DNA of 64,000 nucleotides from Nansenia antarctica. Its lineage: Eukaryota > Chordata > Actinopteri > Argentiniformes > Microstomatidae. Below the pieces are notes generated by a model, which worked only from the letters and a program-made list of their open reading frames with translations, had not been told where the DNA came from and made no database searches. Positions 1 through 12,712 of the stretch are shown here, piece by piece. The translations under genes were made by a program, and so were the position numbers. The stretch lies in assembly GCA_963989245.1 (NCBI GenBank), contig OZ022345.1, forward strand, positions 52,467,123 to 52,531,122. Direction: 5' to 3'. Each line of letters opens with the position of its first letter. Position 1 is the stretch's first letter.

Positions 1-261
1 GTAATTACAGAAGAAGTAATGACATTTGTGATTGTCTTCCGCATAGCCTAGTAAGCGAAATCAGATTTCTGTAGATGATTCGCAATGCATGCTGGGAGGT
101 AGGGTTATGGCTCCGATTCGAACGTGGTCCCGAAAAATCTCCAAAAGGAGCCGTGGATAGCCCTCCCCCTTCCCCCTAGCCCTCGATGACATATGAATTG
201 GGACACCCCTACCCTAACAGTGAACGCGCAAAACGAAGCCGTAGGGTTGAAATGGGAGCCT
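1..261. other. Unassigned sequence at left edge
   Basis: No exon, RNA gene or clear repeat was recognised here. The last exons of GBP-A (the C-terminal coiled-coil exons) should lie to the left of this stretch, so it is probably intron 8 of that gene. The A/B duplication cannot be followed left of about position 262. Confidence 0.4.
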
Positions 262-640
262 TAAAGTTATCACTTTGAAGGTATTATACAATACAATGTT
301 TATTGTCAATTTATTGCTCAATGGAAATTAATCTCTTTACAATGACCCTTCACAAGATACACAGTTTTTACATACATGCATACATAAAGAGAGAGCACAG
401 CGCCTGTTACGTTGGGGGGGTTAAGTGCCGTGCTCAAGGGCACATCGGCCGTGGAAGGTACCTTGGATGTGGGACCTCTGGCTCACGCCCTCTTGTCAGC
501 ACCGGGGAATCGAACCGGAGACCTTCCAGTTACTGGCTGACAACTCTATACTGTTATGTCTATCGATATATAGATTTGGATGGATAGCCCTGCCTTTGTG
601 AAGTCAAATGTTGCCTTTAGACCGTGAAACTATCGTCTTG
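262..640. repeat. Duplicated SINE-like segment in intron 8 of GBP-A
   Basis: This segment is paralogous to 25466-25838 in GBP-B. It contains a tRNA-like stretch with an intact B-box-type core (GAATCGAACC) and a common fish repeat tail. It marks the left limit of the recognisable A/B duplication. No coding potential was seen. Confidence 0.5.
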
Positions 641-706
641 GTCTAATGGTATACGTTTGTGTTCGCTGTGTGGGAGGCACGCCAAACCCGGTCTGTCTGT
701 CTGTAC

Positions 707-811
707 CTTCAGCTTTCTGCTCAGCTTCAGTGAGGGATTCATCTGCTACCAGTATGGCCTGTCCAATGTTTGCCTTCCCATCCAGATACACCTTCAGTAC
801 CTCCTCAGCCT

Positions 812-896
<85 letters not shown>

Positions 897-3800
897 CTCG
901 TGTACTGAGCTTGAACCTGGAAAGAGCTGGCTTCACTATTTAGCTGTAATCATAATAATAGAATACTATACAGTATATCTCACTCAAATAAGTGAAACGT
1001 TCCCATATTTGGCTGTAATGCTAATTCTAATGAATACTGTGGTGTTTTTATGACCTACCCCGTTGTTATTAATTGTTCATGTAAAGCACATTGTATTGGA
1101 TTTATCCATTAAATTTTTTTGATTGATTAACTGATTGATCCTACAGCACCTTGACCCCCTTGCCTCCCTCAGATCTGTATTCACTGGTCATCGTCGTCAG
1201 GTCCCTGCAGTACTCGCGGTATCCACCAGAGGTCATGTAAGAGCCGGATCTCAGTTGTTCCTCCAGGTCGGCAAAGATGCGTCTGATCTTGTCCTCACAC
1301 ACCTTCTGGGACTCCTGGTAGTTCTTCACAAGGATCTTCTTGTATTCCTCCTGGAGCACTGTCTAATGAAGCACCATAGAGGGAGGGTTAAAAACAAGAG
1401 ACAACTCTTCTGTCCTCAGTCTTCTCTCGTCCTCTGCTCTCATCTGCAGCATGTCAAGAAGGTAACCAGTGAATGGGTAAGTGGCGTCATAAAGGGATAG
1501 TTCACTCAAATCACAACTGTAGTAGCATATAGCATACCATATACCCATAGTAGCAGAGTACACACAGTGTTGGTCGTTTGTTTGCTTAGCTACAGTTGAG
1601 CAATTATATGGCTTACACCTGTTCAATCCTCTCAAAACAGCAAGGGGCCAGAGGTCAATTTGGGATAGGGTTGACAGACTATACAGTACATGACCCCATG
1701 GTTTCACCGCGTAGCCGTGCAAAGTGAGCTTGGGACATCAACCCCATACTAACCACAAGCATGGCCTGGTACTTCTGTCCCTCGTCCTTGAAGGCACTAT
1801 GCATGAACACAGCCAGAGCCTCTTTCTCCACTGAGCCGTGGATCTCAGACAGGTCCTCCTGGGTGTCAGTGGGGTAGGCCACAAGCTTTGTCATCTGCTT
1901 CTCGTAGTGGACCCTGGCACGCTCCACAGCAGCAGAGTTCTCAATGTGGGACAGAGCCACCACAGCGTTGTCCAGACAGGGGATCTGCCCGCTGCGGATC
2001 GCTGCCACGTACGTCTCTGCCAGGTTCCCCAGCACTGCAGGACAGAGAGAGGGAGGGAGGGGGGAGAGGGAGGGAGGGGGATAAGGAGAGAGATGGAAGG
2101 AGAGAATGGGAGGGAGGGGGGAGAGGGAGGGAGAAATGAGATGGAGGGAGGGAGGGACGGAGAGAGAGAGATGGAGGGGGGGAGAGAGAGGGATAAGGAG
2201 AGAGATGGAGGGGGGGAGAGAGAGGGATAAGGAGAGAGATGGAGGGAGAGAGTGGGGGAGAAAAAGAGAGTAGGGGTGGGAGAGAGGGAGGGCGAGAGAA
2301 AGAGATTCATAACATAATATAAAAGTGGAGAGAAGGAGAGAGAGATTCTCATCATAACAGTATACAGAAGAGGAGAGAGAGAGATATAAAGGAGATGAAG
2401 AAGTTGTTTCACTAGTAAAGATCAGACCCAGGAGACTGTCCTGAGGAGCTGATCTACTACTCATGTCTGATATATCAGTGTTCTACTACTCACGTCTGCC
2501 TGTGACTCTCATGCCCCCTATCAGGGCCTTGGTCTCGGCCTTGGTGAAGATGTGATCACAGAAGCGTCTAGCCTGCTGAACGAAGCAGGGCTCCAGGTCT
2601 GCATCAGTCAGATCTTCCATACGCCTCATCTTCTCTGCGTTGGCAGGCCGCTCGAACACGAAGCACCACCGATGAGTGAAGTAGTTCCTCAGACAGCTAC
2701 GAGGAAGGTTGAACGTCTGGATTTTCTTCGATGTTCCTTGGAAAAAAACAACACAAAATGTCGAAGGGGAACCACTGCACATGTTTGGAAATGTGTCAAT
2801 ATGCCTAAACCCCTCTGACTTGGTAGAGGACTGTCTGTGAAAGTGAGCACCTCTCTCACTCAGAGAAAGATGAGCTAACCCCTAAACCCTATCTAAACCT
2901 AGTCAATGCTCATCTCATTCACAGAACAGCATGGGTTGCTTGCACCTAACCCCTAACTCCTAACCCCCAACACATAGTCCCTAGCCCCTAACGCCTAGCC
3001 CCTAACCCCTAGTCCTTAGCCCCTAAACCCTAATCCTTAGCCCCTAGTCCCTAACCCCTAGTCCTTAGCCCCTAGTCCCTAACCCCTAGTCCTTAGCCCC
3101 TAGTCCCTAACCCTTAGCCCCTAACCCCTAGTCCTTAGCCCCTAACCCCTAACCCCATTTATTCTTTGGTGTTCCTCTCACCCCGTTTCAGTTGCAGGGC
3201 GTTCTCCAGGTACTGGTCAGAGGTGATTGGTTGCCCGTCAATCTCCAGTTGCAGGGTGAAATCTCTGACTGTCCACACGAAGGAGGGGAAGAAACGCATG
3301 TATTCTGAGTCGTCCTCGTCTCTCTGGTTGGACTTCACCTTGATGTGCTCTGACAGTTCTGTCACATAGCTGTAGGGGGCAGTGTTGAGGAGGAAATTTA
3401 CTGAGGGAGGAGAAAGAGTAAGCCATCCTTGCTCCAATCATATTGCATGTTACATCTAACCTCTCTTCCCTCATATCCCTTTCTCCCCTCTTCTGTCTCT
3501 CTCCCTCTGCTCTTCTCCCTCTCTCCTTCTCCCCCCTCCCTTCCCTCTCCTCCTATCCCCTCCTCCCTCCACCCTCACCCACCCCCCCCCACACTGTAGA
3601 AGGATACTGGAGATTCTCCAGAGCGTTGTTATCGATGGTGCCCATGCTGTTGTACACCAACGTGCTGCTCAGCAGAACCGCCAGGGCAAAGATCCAGTTG
3701 TCATTATTGTTGTCACCCTGACAACACACAAACACTTCTCAGGTATTCTGTTTACACAGGAATGTTATAGAGTTAGGGGCTAGGGAGGAACATTTACTAG

Positions 3801-3917
3801 GTTTGTTTGAATTCAGTTGGGGAAATCAAAGTATTATTCACCACTTTATAACAGAGTTTGTTTCATAATCAGTCGGATGATGTCAGGTAACCAAACCTCA
3901 GGTACTTTTGTTTTTCT

Positions 3918-4006
<89 letters not shown>

Positions 4007-5699
4007 TCTCCACGTCCCCCAGCCCCTCTGTGTCCAGCAGCACCAGAGTGTGGTCAGGTTTGTTGGGGTGAGGCACACACCACATCCAGATGCCCTTAGT
4101 CTTAGCCTGGACGGCGGCTCCCAGGGCAAAACCTGGAGGATGAAAGAAGAGGAAACAAACCATTCCTCCAATGTTCACACAGAGACTCTTTATAGAGTTG
4201 GCTGAATGGGAGATGTTGACACCGGGATGCAGCGGCATCCTATGATAGATAGTGTAAACCATGGAGCATAAACAGCACAGGGAGCTCAGTCTCTAACATG
4301 CTGAGAGCTGAGATATGGTCCAGATAGAAACCAGCTTTTAGACCCAACAGCCTTATTATGGTTTGGATGGACCTCAGGTCTTCCTCCTGATGGAAATACT
4401 TCTGTTCTTTATTTTCAAAAGAGAAATGCTAAACTGCATTTTGTTGTCTGGTACTTTGCAATGACAATAAAGTTGAATCTAATCTAATCTAACTGTTGGA
4501 CTTTGTCAATCATTTCAAACATGTCATACTAAACGTTTGGCTGAAAATTGGGTTTAGACTTGAACCCCAAAGTAATAATGTGCTGTGTTGTTGTGGGGTG
4601 TAAGAGGAGCTGAGAGACTGAAAGAGAAAGCAGAGAAACGTCAGAGTGATAACAGGATGTGTAACAAACGGTGTCAGGCCCCAGGCCGAGCCCTCTATCT
4701 CACACACTATCTAGAAGAGCAGAGTACGATGTGATCAAGATGGGAGGAGGGGGAGCAATACTGTTTTTAGATCACTATTTGCACTTCTGGTTAGATGCTA
4801 AACTGCATTTCGTTGTCTGGTACTTTGCAATGACAATAAAGTTGAATCTAATCTAATCTAATTCTGTGGTGTAGCCTGCTGCTGGTGGAGGTAGAAATCA
4901 GCATGGAACAGAATGAGGAATGGTATCATCAAACACGTGAGTTTGATAGCATTCCTCATTTAACTGCATGGATTACAAGGAGCCTGTCCATACAAGGAGC
5001 CTGATTCCTACCTCCTCCAGCCTCCACTATGTGAGCCTGATTCCTACCTCCTCCAGCCTCCACTATGTGAGCCTGATTCCTACCTCCTCCAGCCTCCACT
5101 ATGTGAGCCTGAGTCCTACCTCCTCCAGCCTCCACTATGTGAGCCTGAGTAGTCCGGGGGCCACACTTTACAATCAGTTGTCCCTATATTCATTTTGTAA
5201 TAAGAGAAAGTACAAATGTGGTCAGAGCATTTGAAGACTGTCTGTGTCCCAGGTCATATTCATGGCTGAATAGCAGTTGTCTGAAATGTTTTGCACAATT
5301 CTATTAGCTAAGGGGGCATTATATGAAAACATAGACGAACGTTTGTCTAGTTCTTCACTGGTTTCACATTTCTTATATCTCTAATTTGTTGTGTTATCTT
5401 TATGAATGAATCACAACCATGGAGTGTTTGGCTATGAATGAAGAGGCTATTGTTTGGTCCATGACTTAGCCTAAAAGCTATTAAATACAGATTCACTCAC
5501 CTTTAGTCTTCCCAGCCAGCTTGTTCATGAGGTAGGACTTGCCGGTGCGGTACAGCCCAACCACAGACACCACCACCACATGCTGGTCGATCCGGTCCAG
5601 GATGTCCTGAGAGCTTGGGACCACGTGCAGCCTCCCGTCTCCATCGTTCTCGATCAGACACACCGGCTCCGGCATGGACACTGTTCTGCTGCCTGCCAT
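707..5699 (-). CDS. gbp: Guanylate-binding protein A (GBP-A), exons 1-8, 3' end off window
   Basis: Large interferon-inducible dynamin-like GTPase that assembles on pathogen membranes; partial. Coding exons on the minus strand are 5699-5501, 4132-4005, 3717-3608, 3369-3182, 2736-2494, 2034-1754, 1362-1150 and 809-707, all with GT/AG borders and consistent phase (1465 nt). Exon 1 starts at an ATG followed by AGSRTVSMPEP and carries the P-loop GLYRTGKS. Exon 2 carries the switch region and the DTEG motif. Exon 4 has the RD motif (VWTVRDFTL) that stands in for the usual TKxD in GBPs. Exons 5-8 form the helical middle domain. The residue matching Ser73 of human GBP1 is Ala (VQAKTKG). The C-terminal coiled-coil exons lie beyond the left edge. 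Exon lengths equal those of GBP-B. A 5' untranslated exon lies near 6520. Family assignment is secure; one-to-one orthology is not determined. Confidence 0.92.
815..894. repeat. (CA)n microsatellite abutting exon 8 acceptor of GBP-A
   Basis: About 40 CA units. On the coding (minus) strand this is (GT)n followed directly by TTACAG and exon 8, so it takes the place of the polypyrimidine tract. The same arrangement is seen in GBP-B at 25992-26041. Confidence 0.95.
2036..2360. repeat. Polypurine (GGGAGA)n tract in intron 5 of GBP-A
   Basis: GA-rich, loosely periodic tract upstream of the exon 6 acceptor. On the coding strand it is a long polypyrimidine run. The paralogous tract in GBP-B (27288-27545) differs in length. 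Long frames across it are low-complexity artefacts. Confidence 0.85.
2940..3157. repeat. CCCTAA-like degenerate tandem repeat in intron 4 of GBP-A
   Basis: Tandem array of variants of CCCCTAACCCCTAGTCCTTAG, which looks like degenerate telomeric repeat. It is duplicated with GBP-B (29479-29758), where copy number and order differ, so the array predates the duplication and has since drifted. Confidence 0.85.
3919..4004. repeat. (CA)n microsatellite at the exon 2 donor of GBP-A
   Basis: About 43 CA units ending exactly at the exon. On the coding strand exon 2 ends GAGAAG and the intron begins GTGTGTGT, so the donor GT is the first unit of the repeat. The same is true of GBP-B (repeat about 30519-30567), and a shorter, mixed GT/GC run follows the GBP-C donor at 7600. 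Confidence 0.95.
4380..4861. repeat. Two LINE 3'-end remnants in GBP-A intron 1
   Basis: Positions 4426-4493 and 4795-4861 are near-identical copies of a LINE-type 3' tail ending in (TCTAA)n units after CAATGACAATAAAGTTGAAT. Related tails occur at 9600-9620 and 39950-40030, consistent with L2/Rex-type LINEs. Nothing else was recognised in this stretch. Confidence 0.6.
4998..5155. repeat. 36-bp tandem repeat, about 4 copies
   Basis: The unit begins CCTGATTCCTACCTCC and includes CCTCCACTATGTGAG. Each copy is 36 bp, so one frame stays open with a 12-residue period. It derives from the end of a common fish MITE (about 4862-5160). Not coding. Confidence 0.8.
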
Positions 5700-5706
5700 G
5701 ACGGTT

Positions 5707-5881
<175 letters not shown>

Positions 5882-6047
5882 ATTTATGGTTTTCTCCATG
5901 AGCCAAGTGTGATTTTATTGCATTGTTTCCGATTCCGACAATGACATAAGATACCCAAAAATATACAGACTGTTGTTTGACTTATTACTTGACAGTATAT
6001 TATGTATTGTATCATTATTCTATTTGTACTTGATTCCTATCATTATA

Positions 6048-6343
6048 AACTCCTCAAAAAAAGTTTGGAAACGTTATTTCGGTCGATTATTCCTCCCCTT
6101 TAGTAATACATACCAATTGGTATTGTTTGTTATATCGTTGGAAAGCCTGATTAGTCACCTTTACAACGAGGTACAACTTGTAAGGATCATGCATTCGTGG
6201 AAGGAGCAACACAGCTAAATGGGTGGCCCAAAATCCCCTGACTAATCAGGCTTTCCAACGATATAAAACACAATACCAATTGGTATTATTAAAGGGGAGG
6301 AATAATCGACCGAAATAACGTTTCCGAACTTTTTTGAGGAGTT
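6048..6343. mobile_element. 296-bp palindromic MITE with TA target-site duplication
   Basis: Two inverted arms of about 110-115 bp beginning AACTCCTCAAAAAA, with a short spacer, flanked by TA on both sides (6046-6047 and 6344-6345). The paralogous sequence in GBP-B near 37118-37135 is an empty site with a single TA, which proves insertion. Tc1/mariner-type by its TA target (inference). Confidence 0.9.
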
Positions 6344-6519
6344 TATTTACCGTTGAGAGGTAGATCGTACTAAGTATTTCGTTGGACCTTTACAGCTGTA
6401 GTCTGTGCATCACAATTAAACTTTGATTAGTTCCAAATGTGTGACACCTGTAGCCTGTAAGGTGAACGACACACACACACACACACACACACATGTATAT
6501 ATATATATATTTGACTTAC

Positions 6520-6700
6520 CACGACGAGAGGAGTGACAGAGATGGGAGACTTTTCAGATTTAACGATCGGCTGTAGACGGTGGGCTATAAAGTCTCAAAC
6601 CGAAAATGAAAGTATTGTGCAGAATAGCCGACGTAGCCTGCCCTGCTGCAAGGCGTTTCCCTTTAGACTTCGGAGAAATCAGGCAGTTAAAGTAAGTGCT
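6520..6700 (-). other. Putative 5' untranslated exon of GBP-A
   Basis: On the minus strand CTCGTCGTG is followed by GTAAGTC, a good splice donor at 6519. The sequence is conserved with 37480-37650 upstream of GBP-B, while the flanks diverge. GBP genes often have a noncoding first exon. The transcription start is not determined. Confidence 0.55.
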
Positions 6701-6745
6701 GCCCTGTTCAGCAATACAAATAAATAATTCGTACCTTCACTTTCA
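6602..6745. promoter_or_regulatory. Shared GBP-A/GBP-C promoter region with ISRE- and GAS-like sites
   Basis: Seen: GAAAATGAAAG at 6602-6612 fits the ISRE core GAAANNGAAA. TTCGGAGAA at 6669-6677 fits the GAS consensus TTCNNNGAA and is conserved at 37626-37634 near GBP-B. CTTCACTTTC at 6735-6744 is an ISRE-like site on the minus strand. The region lies between the first exons of two divergent GBP genes. Interferon control is known for the family; use of these exact sites is inferred. Confidence 0.5.
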
Positions 6746-7114
6746 GTGTTGAAGCCTATACATACTGCGCGTCTGAGCATCTGGACAGATCCCCTCGATT
6801 CAGCTTCTTTACGTGAGTAAATCATTATATAAGAAGATGACAGTGATAGTGAACAATAGGGTATGTGCACATTTGTCACATTGACCATTGTGTGTCTGTG
6901 TAAGCTACTCAAAGATTACATTGGATTGACCACATCAGGGGGAGGGAGGGAGGGGGTTGTTCAACAGAGAGTGTTGTTGATGGTTTTAGTGGGCTAAGTG
7001 TTTTTACCGATAAACACTGAGATATTCTAACCGTTGAATCAGACTCGATCAACTCACATTCTTTTTATTTTCGTATCATCTGCTAGATTTACTGTTGTTG
7101 AGAGTTTCCAGACC

Positions 7115-10100
7115 ATGGATTCACCGATGTGCCTCGTCGAAAACGCGGAGGGCGAGCTCCGTGTCGTCCCGGAGGCCAGCGGGTACCTGGAGAGACTGAC
7201 CCAGCCGGTCGTAGTGGTGTCGGTGGTCGGTCTGTACCGCACCGGCAAGTCATATCTCATGAACAAGCTGGCCGGGAAGAGAGATGGTGAGATGAGATAC
7301 AGTACACATCGCATTTAAGTTTGGTTTGGACCTCAGTGCCCAACAATAGGCCTATATAATGATGTATTACCAGTATTTCCACCAGTAGATATTTATTTAA
7401 TTTGGATGAATTAAAATGAATGGTACAAATTGATAAATAAATGACAATTCATAAATAAAATGTTGATTTAGGTTTTGCCCTGGGAGCCACCATCCAGTCC
7501 AAGACTAAGGGCATCTGGATGTGGTGTGTGCCTCACCCCAAGGAACCTAACGTCACTCTGGTGCTGCTGGACACAGAGGGGCTGGGGGACGTGGAGAAGG
7601 TGTGCGTGTGCGTGTGTGTGTGAAAAACAAAAGTACCTGAGGTTTGGTGCGCGTGCGTGTGCGTGTGTGTGTATGCGTTTTTGATTACTTTTATGAGATA
7701 CATTGTATTTTATTTGAGATCACATGATCATTGTGAGTTCCAGGGAGACTCCAGGAACGATGGCTGGATCTTCTGCCTGGCCATCCTGCTGAGCAGCACC
7801 CTGGTCTACAACAGTCGAGGGACCATCGACAACCAGGCTGTGGAGAACCTGCAGTATCCTTTGGTCTCATCATCAGTCGCAGTGACCTCTGGGATCCTTG
7901 GGACGGCCCAACCCAGTGAAAGTTGAGATACAACTTGGTTAAAGTGTGAGTTAGATTAGAGTTAAAGGGACAGTTCAACCACATCCAAAATAAATGTTCT
8001 TTGTTTAAAAATGCTTATAGTTAGTGGTTAGTGACAGTGGCCAGATAAACATAACCACAGTGTAGATGAATCTGTCCATGCTCTACCATCTGAGCCACAG
8101 AGGACCAGTTAACAATGCACATTTTTAGTGTAGCCAGCAACACGTAAAACGACATCTACATCTTTATGGTCAAATCTTGAGTGAATGTGGCCCTTCCTGG
8201 ATGAAGTTTTGAAACTTCGATTGCCTCCCTTTACCAACTCTGCTGCCCCTCCTATTGAGACATAATTCTCTAATAATAATCTGTTTATGGCTTTCTGCCC
8301 TATGGACCTGTAATGGTCACATGGTAAGGAGGAGGGGGGTGGATAAGGTGAGGTCATGTTCTCACATGAAGGTCCGAATCATGACCCGGAGCAAGTGGAT
8401 GAGATTGCAACATTGTTGCATAAATTATTTCTCTGATTTGCGTTCTCACAGCCCTTTATGTAAACAAAGTAACATACGCAATCGAAGCAACAGACGTGGT
8501 AGTTGATTGGTCAGAACAATTGAAAATTGCCCGTTCGATCCGCTCTTATCCAGATCAACACGCATGCGCTGTTGTTTTCCTATGGACAGCCTCGATGCGT
8601 CGTTTCTAATCGGAGCGAAACCACCCTTTTCAAGCGGAGCATGTGTTGGTTGTTTGCTCCGGGAGCGACTTCAAATGCGCGTTCTCACAGCTCCAAACGA
8701 CGCAGAGAAAGCTATGGTTACAACACTACATGTTACAACACAGTGCTTAGTTGTGCGGGGAGGAGGGTGGAGTCTGTCCAGTCAAACTGAAAGTGAAACA
8801 ATTTTTGCTTTATATAATGTGTTATTTGCAGACTGTTACACACTATCTGGAAACCTGACAAATGATCCTCCTTCTGGGCAATGGGACAGTTCCATAACAA
8901 CAACATTCTAATATTAATGTAACCTTTGGTGCCAAAATGGCACTCTTGAAAACCTCAAATCTCAAACTGTGTTTTCCTCAAACTGCGTTTCCCATATCAT
9001 GGTTCTGAGACGTGCTTCACACTACAATGGAGGTGCATACGTTTCTGTAGGAAATCTTGGCACCAGGACAGTCCCATAACAACAACATTCTAAAATCAAT
9101 ATAATTTTGGGTGCCACAATGGTGGTTTTGAAAACTTTCAAACAGGTTAACCAAACTGTGTAGCCAGACAGGGGTCTGTAGCCTTGTAGGCTGTAGAACA
9201 GGGGTATTCAATTACAAATTCAGTTGGGCCAGATTTGAAAACCAAGAAATTTTGCTGGGCCAGACATTTTCAGCGGCCAGTAGCCTAGGCACCAGGTAAT
9301 GACACATTTCAAACCAACACAAATGAATGTAGGCCTAATGAAATACAAGCAGTTTATTTATAGTTTTCCTTTTAAATTAGGTAACATCTGACACAGGCAC
9401 GTCAAAAGTAATCTCAAAGTGCATAAAAAAGTGTACAGTAGTATACCAATAAAAAAATGTCCTTTTGTAAAATATAAATGTTGGTCATAGCTGACCCAGG
9501 CACATCACAAAGTGCTTTTAACTGAATGAAAATAACCATCAACGCCTTGAGTGCACGTTGAATTTAACAAGTTACAATTACAGTTAAACAATAAAATAGA
9601 ATCTAATCTAATCTAATCTTACCCTGCTGACTTTCTTAGTGTGAGAAGTGACATGTTTTAATCTGAACAAGAGCAGTGACATTTGGCTCATAAGATGTCA
9701 ATGCAATCCGAAGGCATTGGTGAAGAGTACTATTAGTCAGGGAACAACGAGAGCTGCTTTTTATTGTGTTCATGTGTGAAAAGCTTGATTCACAGGTGTA
9801 TGTTGATCCAAACATACTGAGCACATGGATTGCTACTTTCTTAACGTTAGGGAACTGGTGCACGTTGACATTACTCCAAAACTTCGCAGGTCCATTAGTG
9901 CGAAGCTCCTGTGCCATGGTTACGGATGACTGCATGTCAACAAGTTCGAGTATGAATTTCCCCTCGTCGATGGAAGGCACCACTCCCTTTCCTCTGGTGG
10001 ATAAGTCCCCTTCTATTGCAGCAGTGAACGGGTCTCTGGCAAAGCCCATCACCTCTGCGGGCAGAGCAAGTCCATCCAGTCGACCAGCAAAGTTCTCTTT

Positions 10101-12644
10101 CAACCTCGCAATGAAAACAGTCATCACATCTGTGATTTGTGCCGGGGATGAGACGCATTTGCGGAGCGTCGGAAAAATGCAGCATTCTGCCGGTGCAGAA
10201 GTCGGCCGTGAAAAGGTCCAGTTTGACTTGGAACGCGCCTGTTCCACAAGATCAATCACAGTTTGTCTCTGCCTTGTAGCCCCACATTTAGGTCATTCAG
10301 GTGTTTGAATATGTCGCTCAGAAAGCAGACATCAGCCATGAAGTTGTCGTCCAGTATACGATTCAAGTGTGTTTCTGCCTTCGTTTGCTTGCTGCTGCGG
10401 AGGAAAGTTGTAATCTCCTCTCTGAGATCACAGAAACGCTCCAGTGCCTTGCCTTTGGACAGCCACCTGACGTCGTTATGCAAAAGCAGATCGTGGTGCT
10501 CAGCAGACATTTCTGACAGCAGCTTGCGGAATAAGTTAATAATAATAATAATAATAATGTTGGAGGCTCGAAGTGGTGCGAATAAAATTAATTGTAGCCA
10601 TCACGTTGTCCATTGTTGTTTTAAGCTCCCCGCTTAGTTTGTTTAGAGTGTTATATTCACGTTCTGTAGGCTACTATTGTAGACATTTCTGCATGAATTT
10701 CTGAACACTTGCGAAATACGTTTTTCTCTGCTTTTATGGCTGGGCCAATCGGGGGTCACGTCTGGGCCGCATGCGGCCCCCGGGCCGCTAATTGAATAGG
10801 CCTGCTGTAGAACTTGAATCTCCAAAGATCCTCAACGTAGCCCAGGTATGTGACAGAGCTGACGGAGAAGATCAAGGTGAAGGCCTCCAGCGGAGCTTCA
10901 TCCTCTGAGGATGAGGAGGAGGGAGCGGACGGCCAGTTTGTTCAGTTCTTCCCTGACTTTGTGTGGGCCGTGAGAGACTTCACCCTGCAGCTCCACATCG
11001 ATGGCAGAGACGTCAATGAAGATGGTTATTTGGAGTACGCACTGCAACTCAAGAAAGGTGACATTTTTTCATACCCAGTAACACACAACAGCATCCAGTG
11101 GCTTTCTCTAGAATATTGCGAAATGAGCTACACTATAGTTTGTCCATATCATATACACAAAATATGTGATATAGTTATACTTACATATTGTGTGGTGGCC
11201 TGGGAAAACCCTTCACATGGTGGCATTTTGACATTTTCATTTTTTTATATTTCCATAAATTAGAAGTTCTCAGCTATTCATAACTGGTTGAATAGCCCTT
11301 TATTTTAAAAAGTTATGAGCATTTTAATGTAGCATGTCAAATCCTCCCCTTTGTCCTCCGGGTCGGGGGAGGAGCCTATGCAGATCGGCCGGTCTCGTTA
11401 GTCTGCTTGTGATGCGGTGGTAGTCTGCTTGCCTCGTCGGTATGCGAGGGACAGATCCATTTGTGTGTTTTCTAGTTAAGATGTTATTACTTTATGCTTA
11501 TTGTGAGCATCAGTAAACTGGCAATAACACAGGTGGAAGTATCGTCTCTCCTTTCGCTCATGTGTGCGTGCGTTGCTTAACTGAGAATGAGACACGTTCA
11601 ACGTGATGTTGTTTCGCTAGCAAACTACCCGCCACAAAAACATAAAAATAAGTACTTTCTCTTTTGTTTTCTTAAAATGTTTATTCACCATAATGTACAG
11701 TGGCGGCTGGTGCTAAACATTTTGGGTGGGGCACAGGTTATGGGGGCATGCTCCACGGGGAAGAATATCAACTTTAAAATCTGGATTTACAGTCGATTTT
11801 AGCATGAGAATAGCTCTACCCCCCTGTACAGACCTCGCCATCCCCTCTACCCCCCTGTACAGACCTCTTCATCCCCTCTACCCACCTCTACAGACCTCTT
11901 CATCCCCTCTACCCCCCTGTACAGACCTCTTCATCCCCTCTACCCACCTCTACAGACCTCTTCATCACCTCTACCCACCTCTACATCCCCTCTACCCACC
12001 TCTACAGACCTCTCCATCCCCTCTACCCCCTGTACAGACCTCTCCATCCCCTCTACCCTCCTCTACAGACCTCTTCATCCCCTCTACCCCCCTGTACATA
12101 CCTCCTCATCCCCCCTACCCCCCTGTACAGACCTCTCCATCCCCTCTACCCCCCTGTACAGACCTCTTCATCCCCTCTACCCCCCTGTACATACCTCCTC
12201 ATCCCCCCTACCCCCCTGTACAGACCTCTCCATCCCCTCTACCCCCCTGTACAGACCTCTTCATCCCCTCTACCCCCCTGTACAGACCTCTTCATCCCCT
12301 CTACCCCCCTGTACAGACCTCTTCATCCCCCCTACCCACCTCTACAGACCTCTTCATCCCCTCTACCCCCCTGTACAGACCTCTTCATCCCCCCTACCCA
12401 CCTCTACATACCTCCTCATCCCCCCTACCCCCCTGTACAGACCTCTTCATCCCCCCTACCCCCCTGTACAGACCTCTTCAATCCCTCTACCCCCCTGTAC
12501 AGACCTCTTCATCCCCTCTACCCCCCTGTACAGACCTCTTCATCCCCTCTACCCCCCTGTACAGACCTCTTTATCCCCTCTACCCCCCTGTACAGACCTC
12601 TTCATCCCCCCTACCCCCCTGTACAGACCTCTTCATCCCCTCTA

Positions 12645-12712
<68 letters not shown>

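Noticed and set aside
630..1053. His/Thr- and Cys/Val-repeat frames across CA arrays (also near 3850-4260, 5490-5910, 25820-26050, 30500-30770)
   Set aside because: These are translations of dinucleotide repeats next to GBP exons. Only the short exon parts are real coding sequence.
2486..2818. Plus-strand frames opposite GBP exons (also 10263-10637 and 46728-47720 on the minus strand)
   Set aside because: They are antisense shadows of the GBP, hAT and retroelement coding regions, with no homology of their own.
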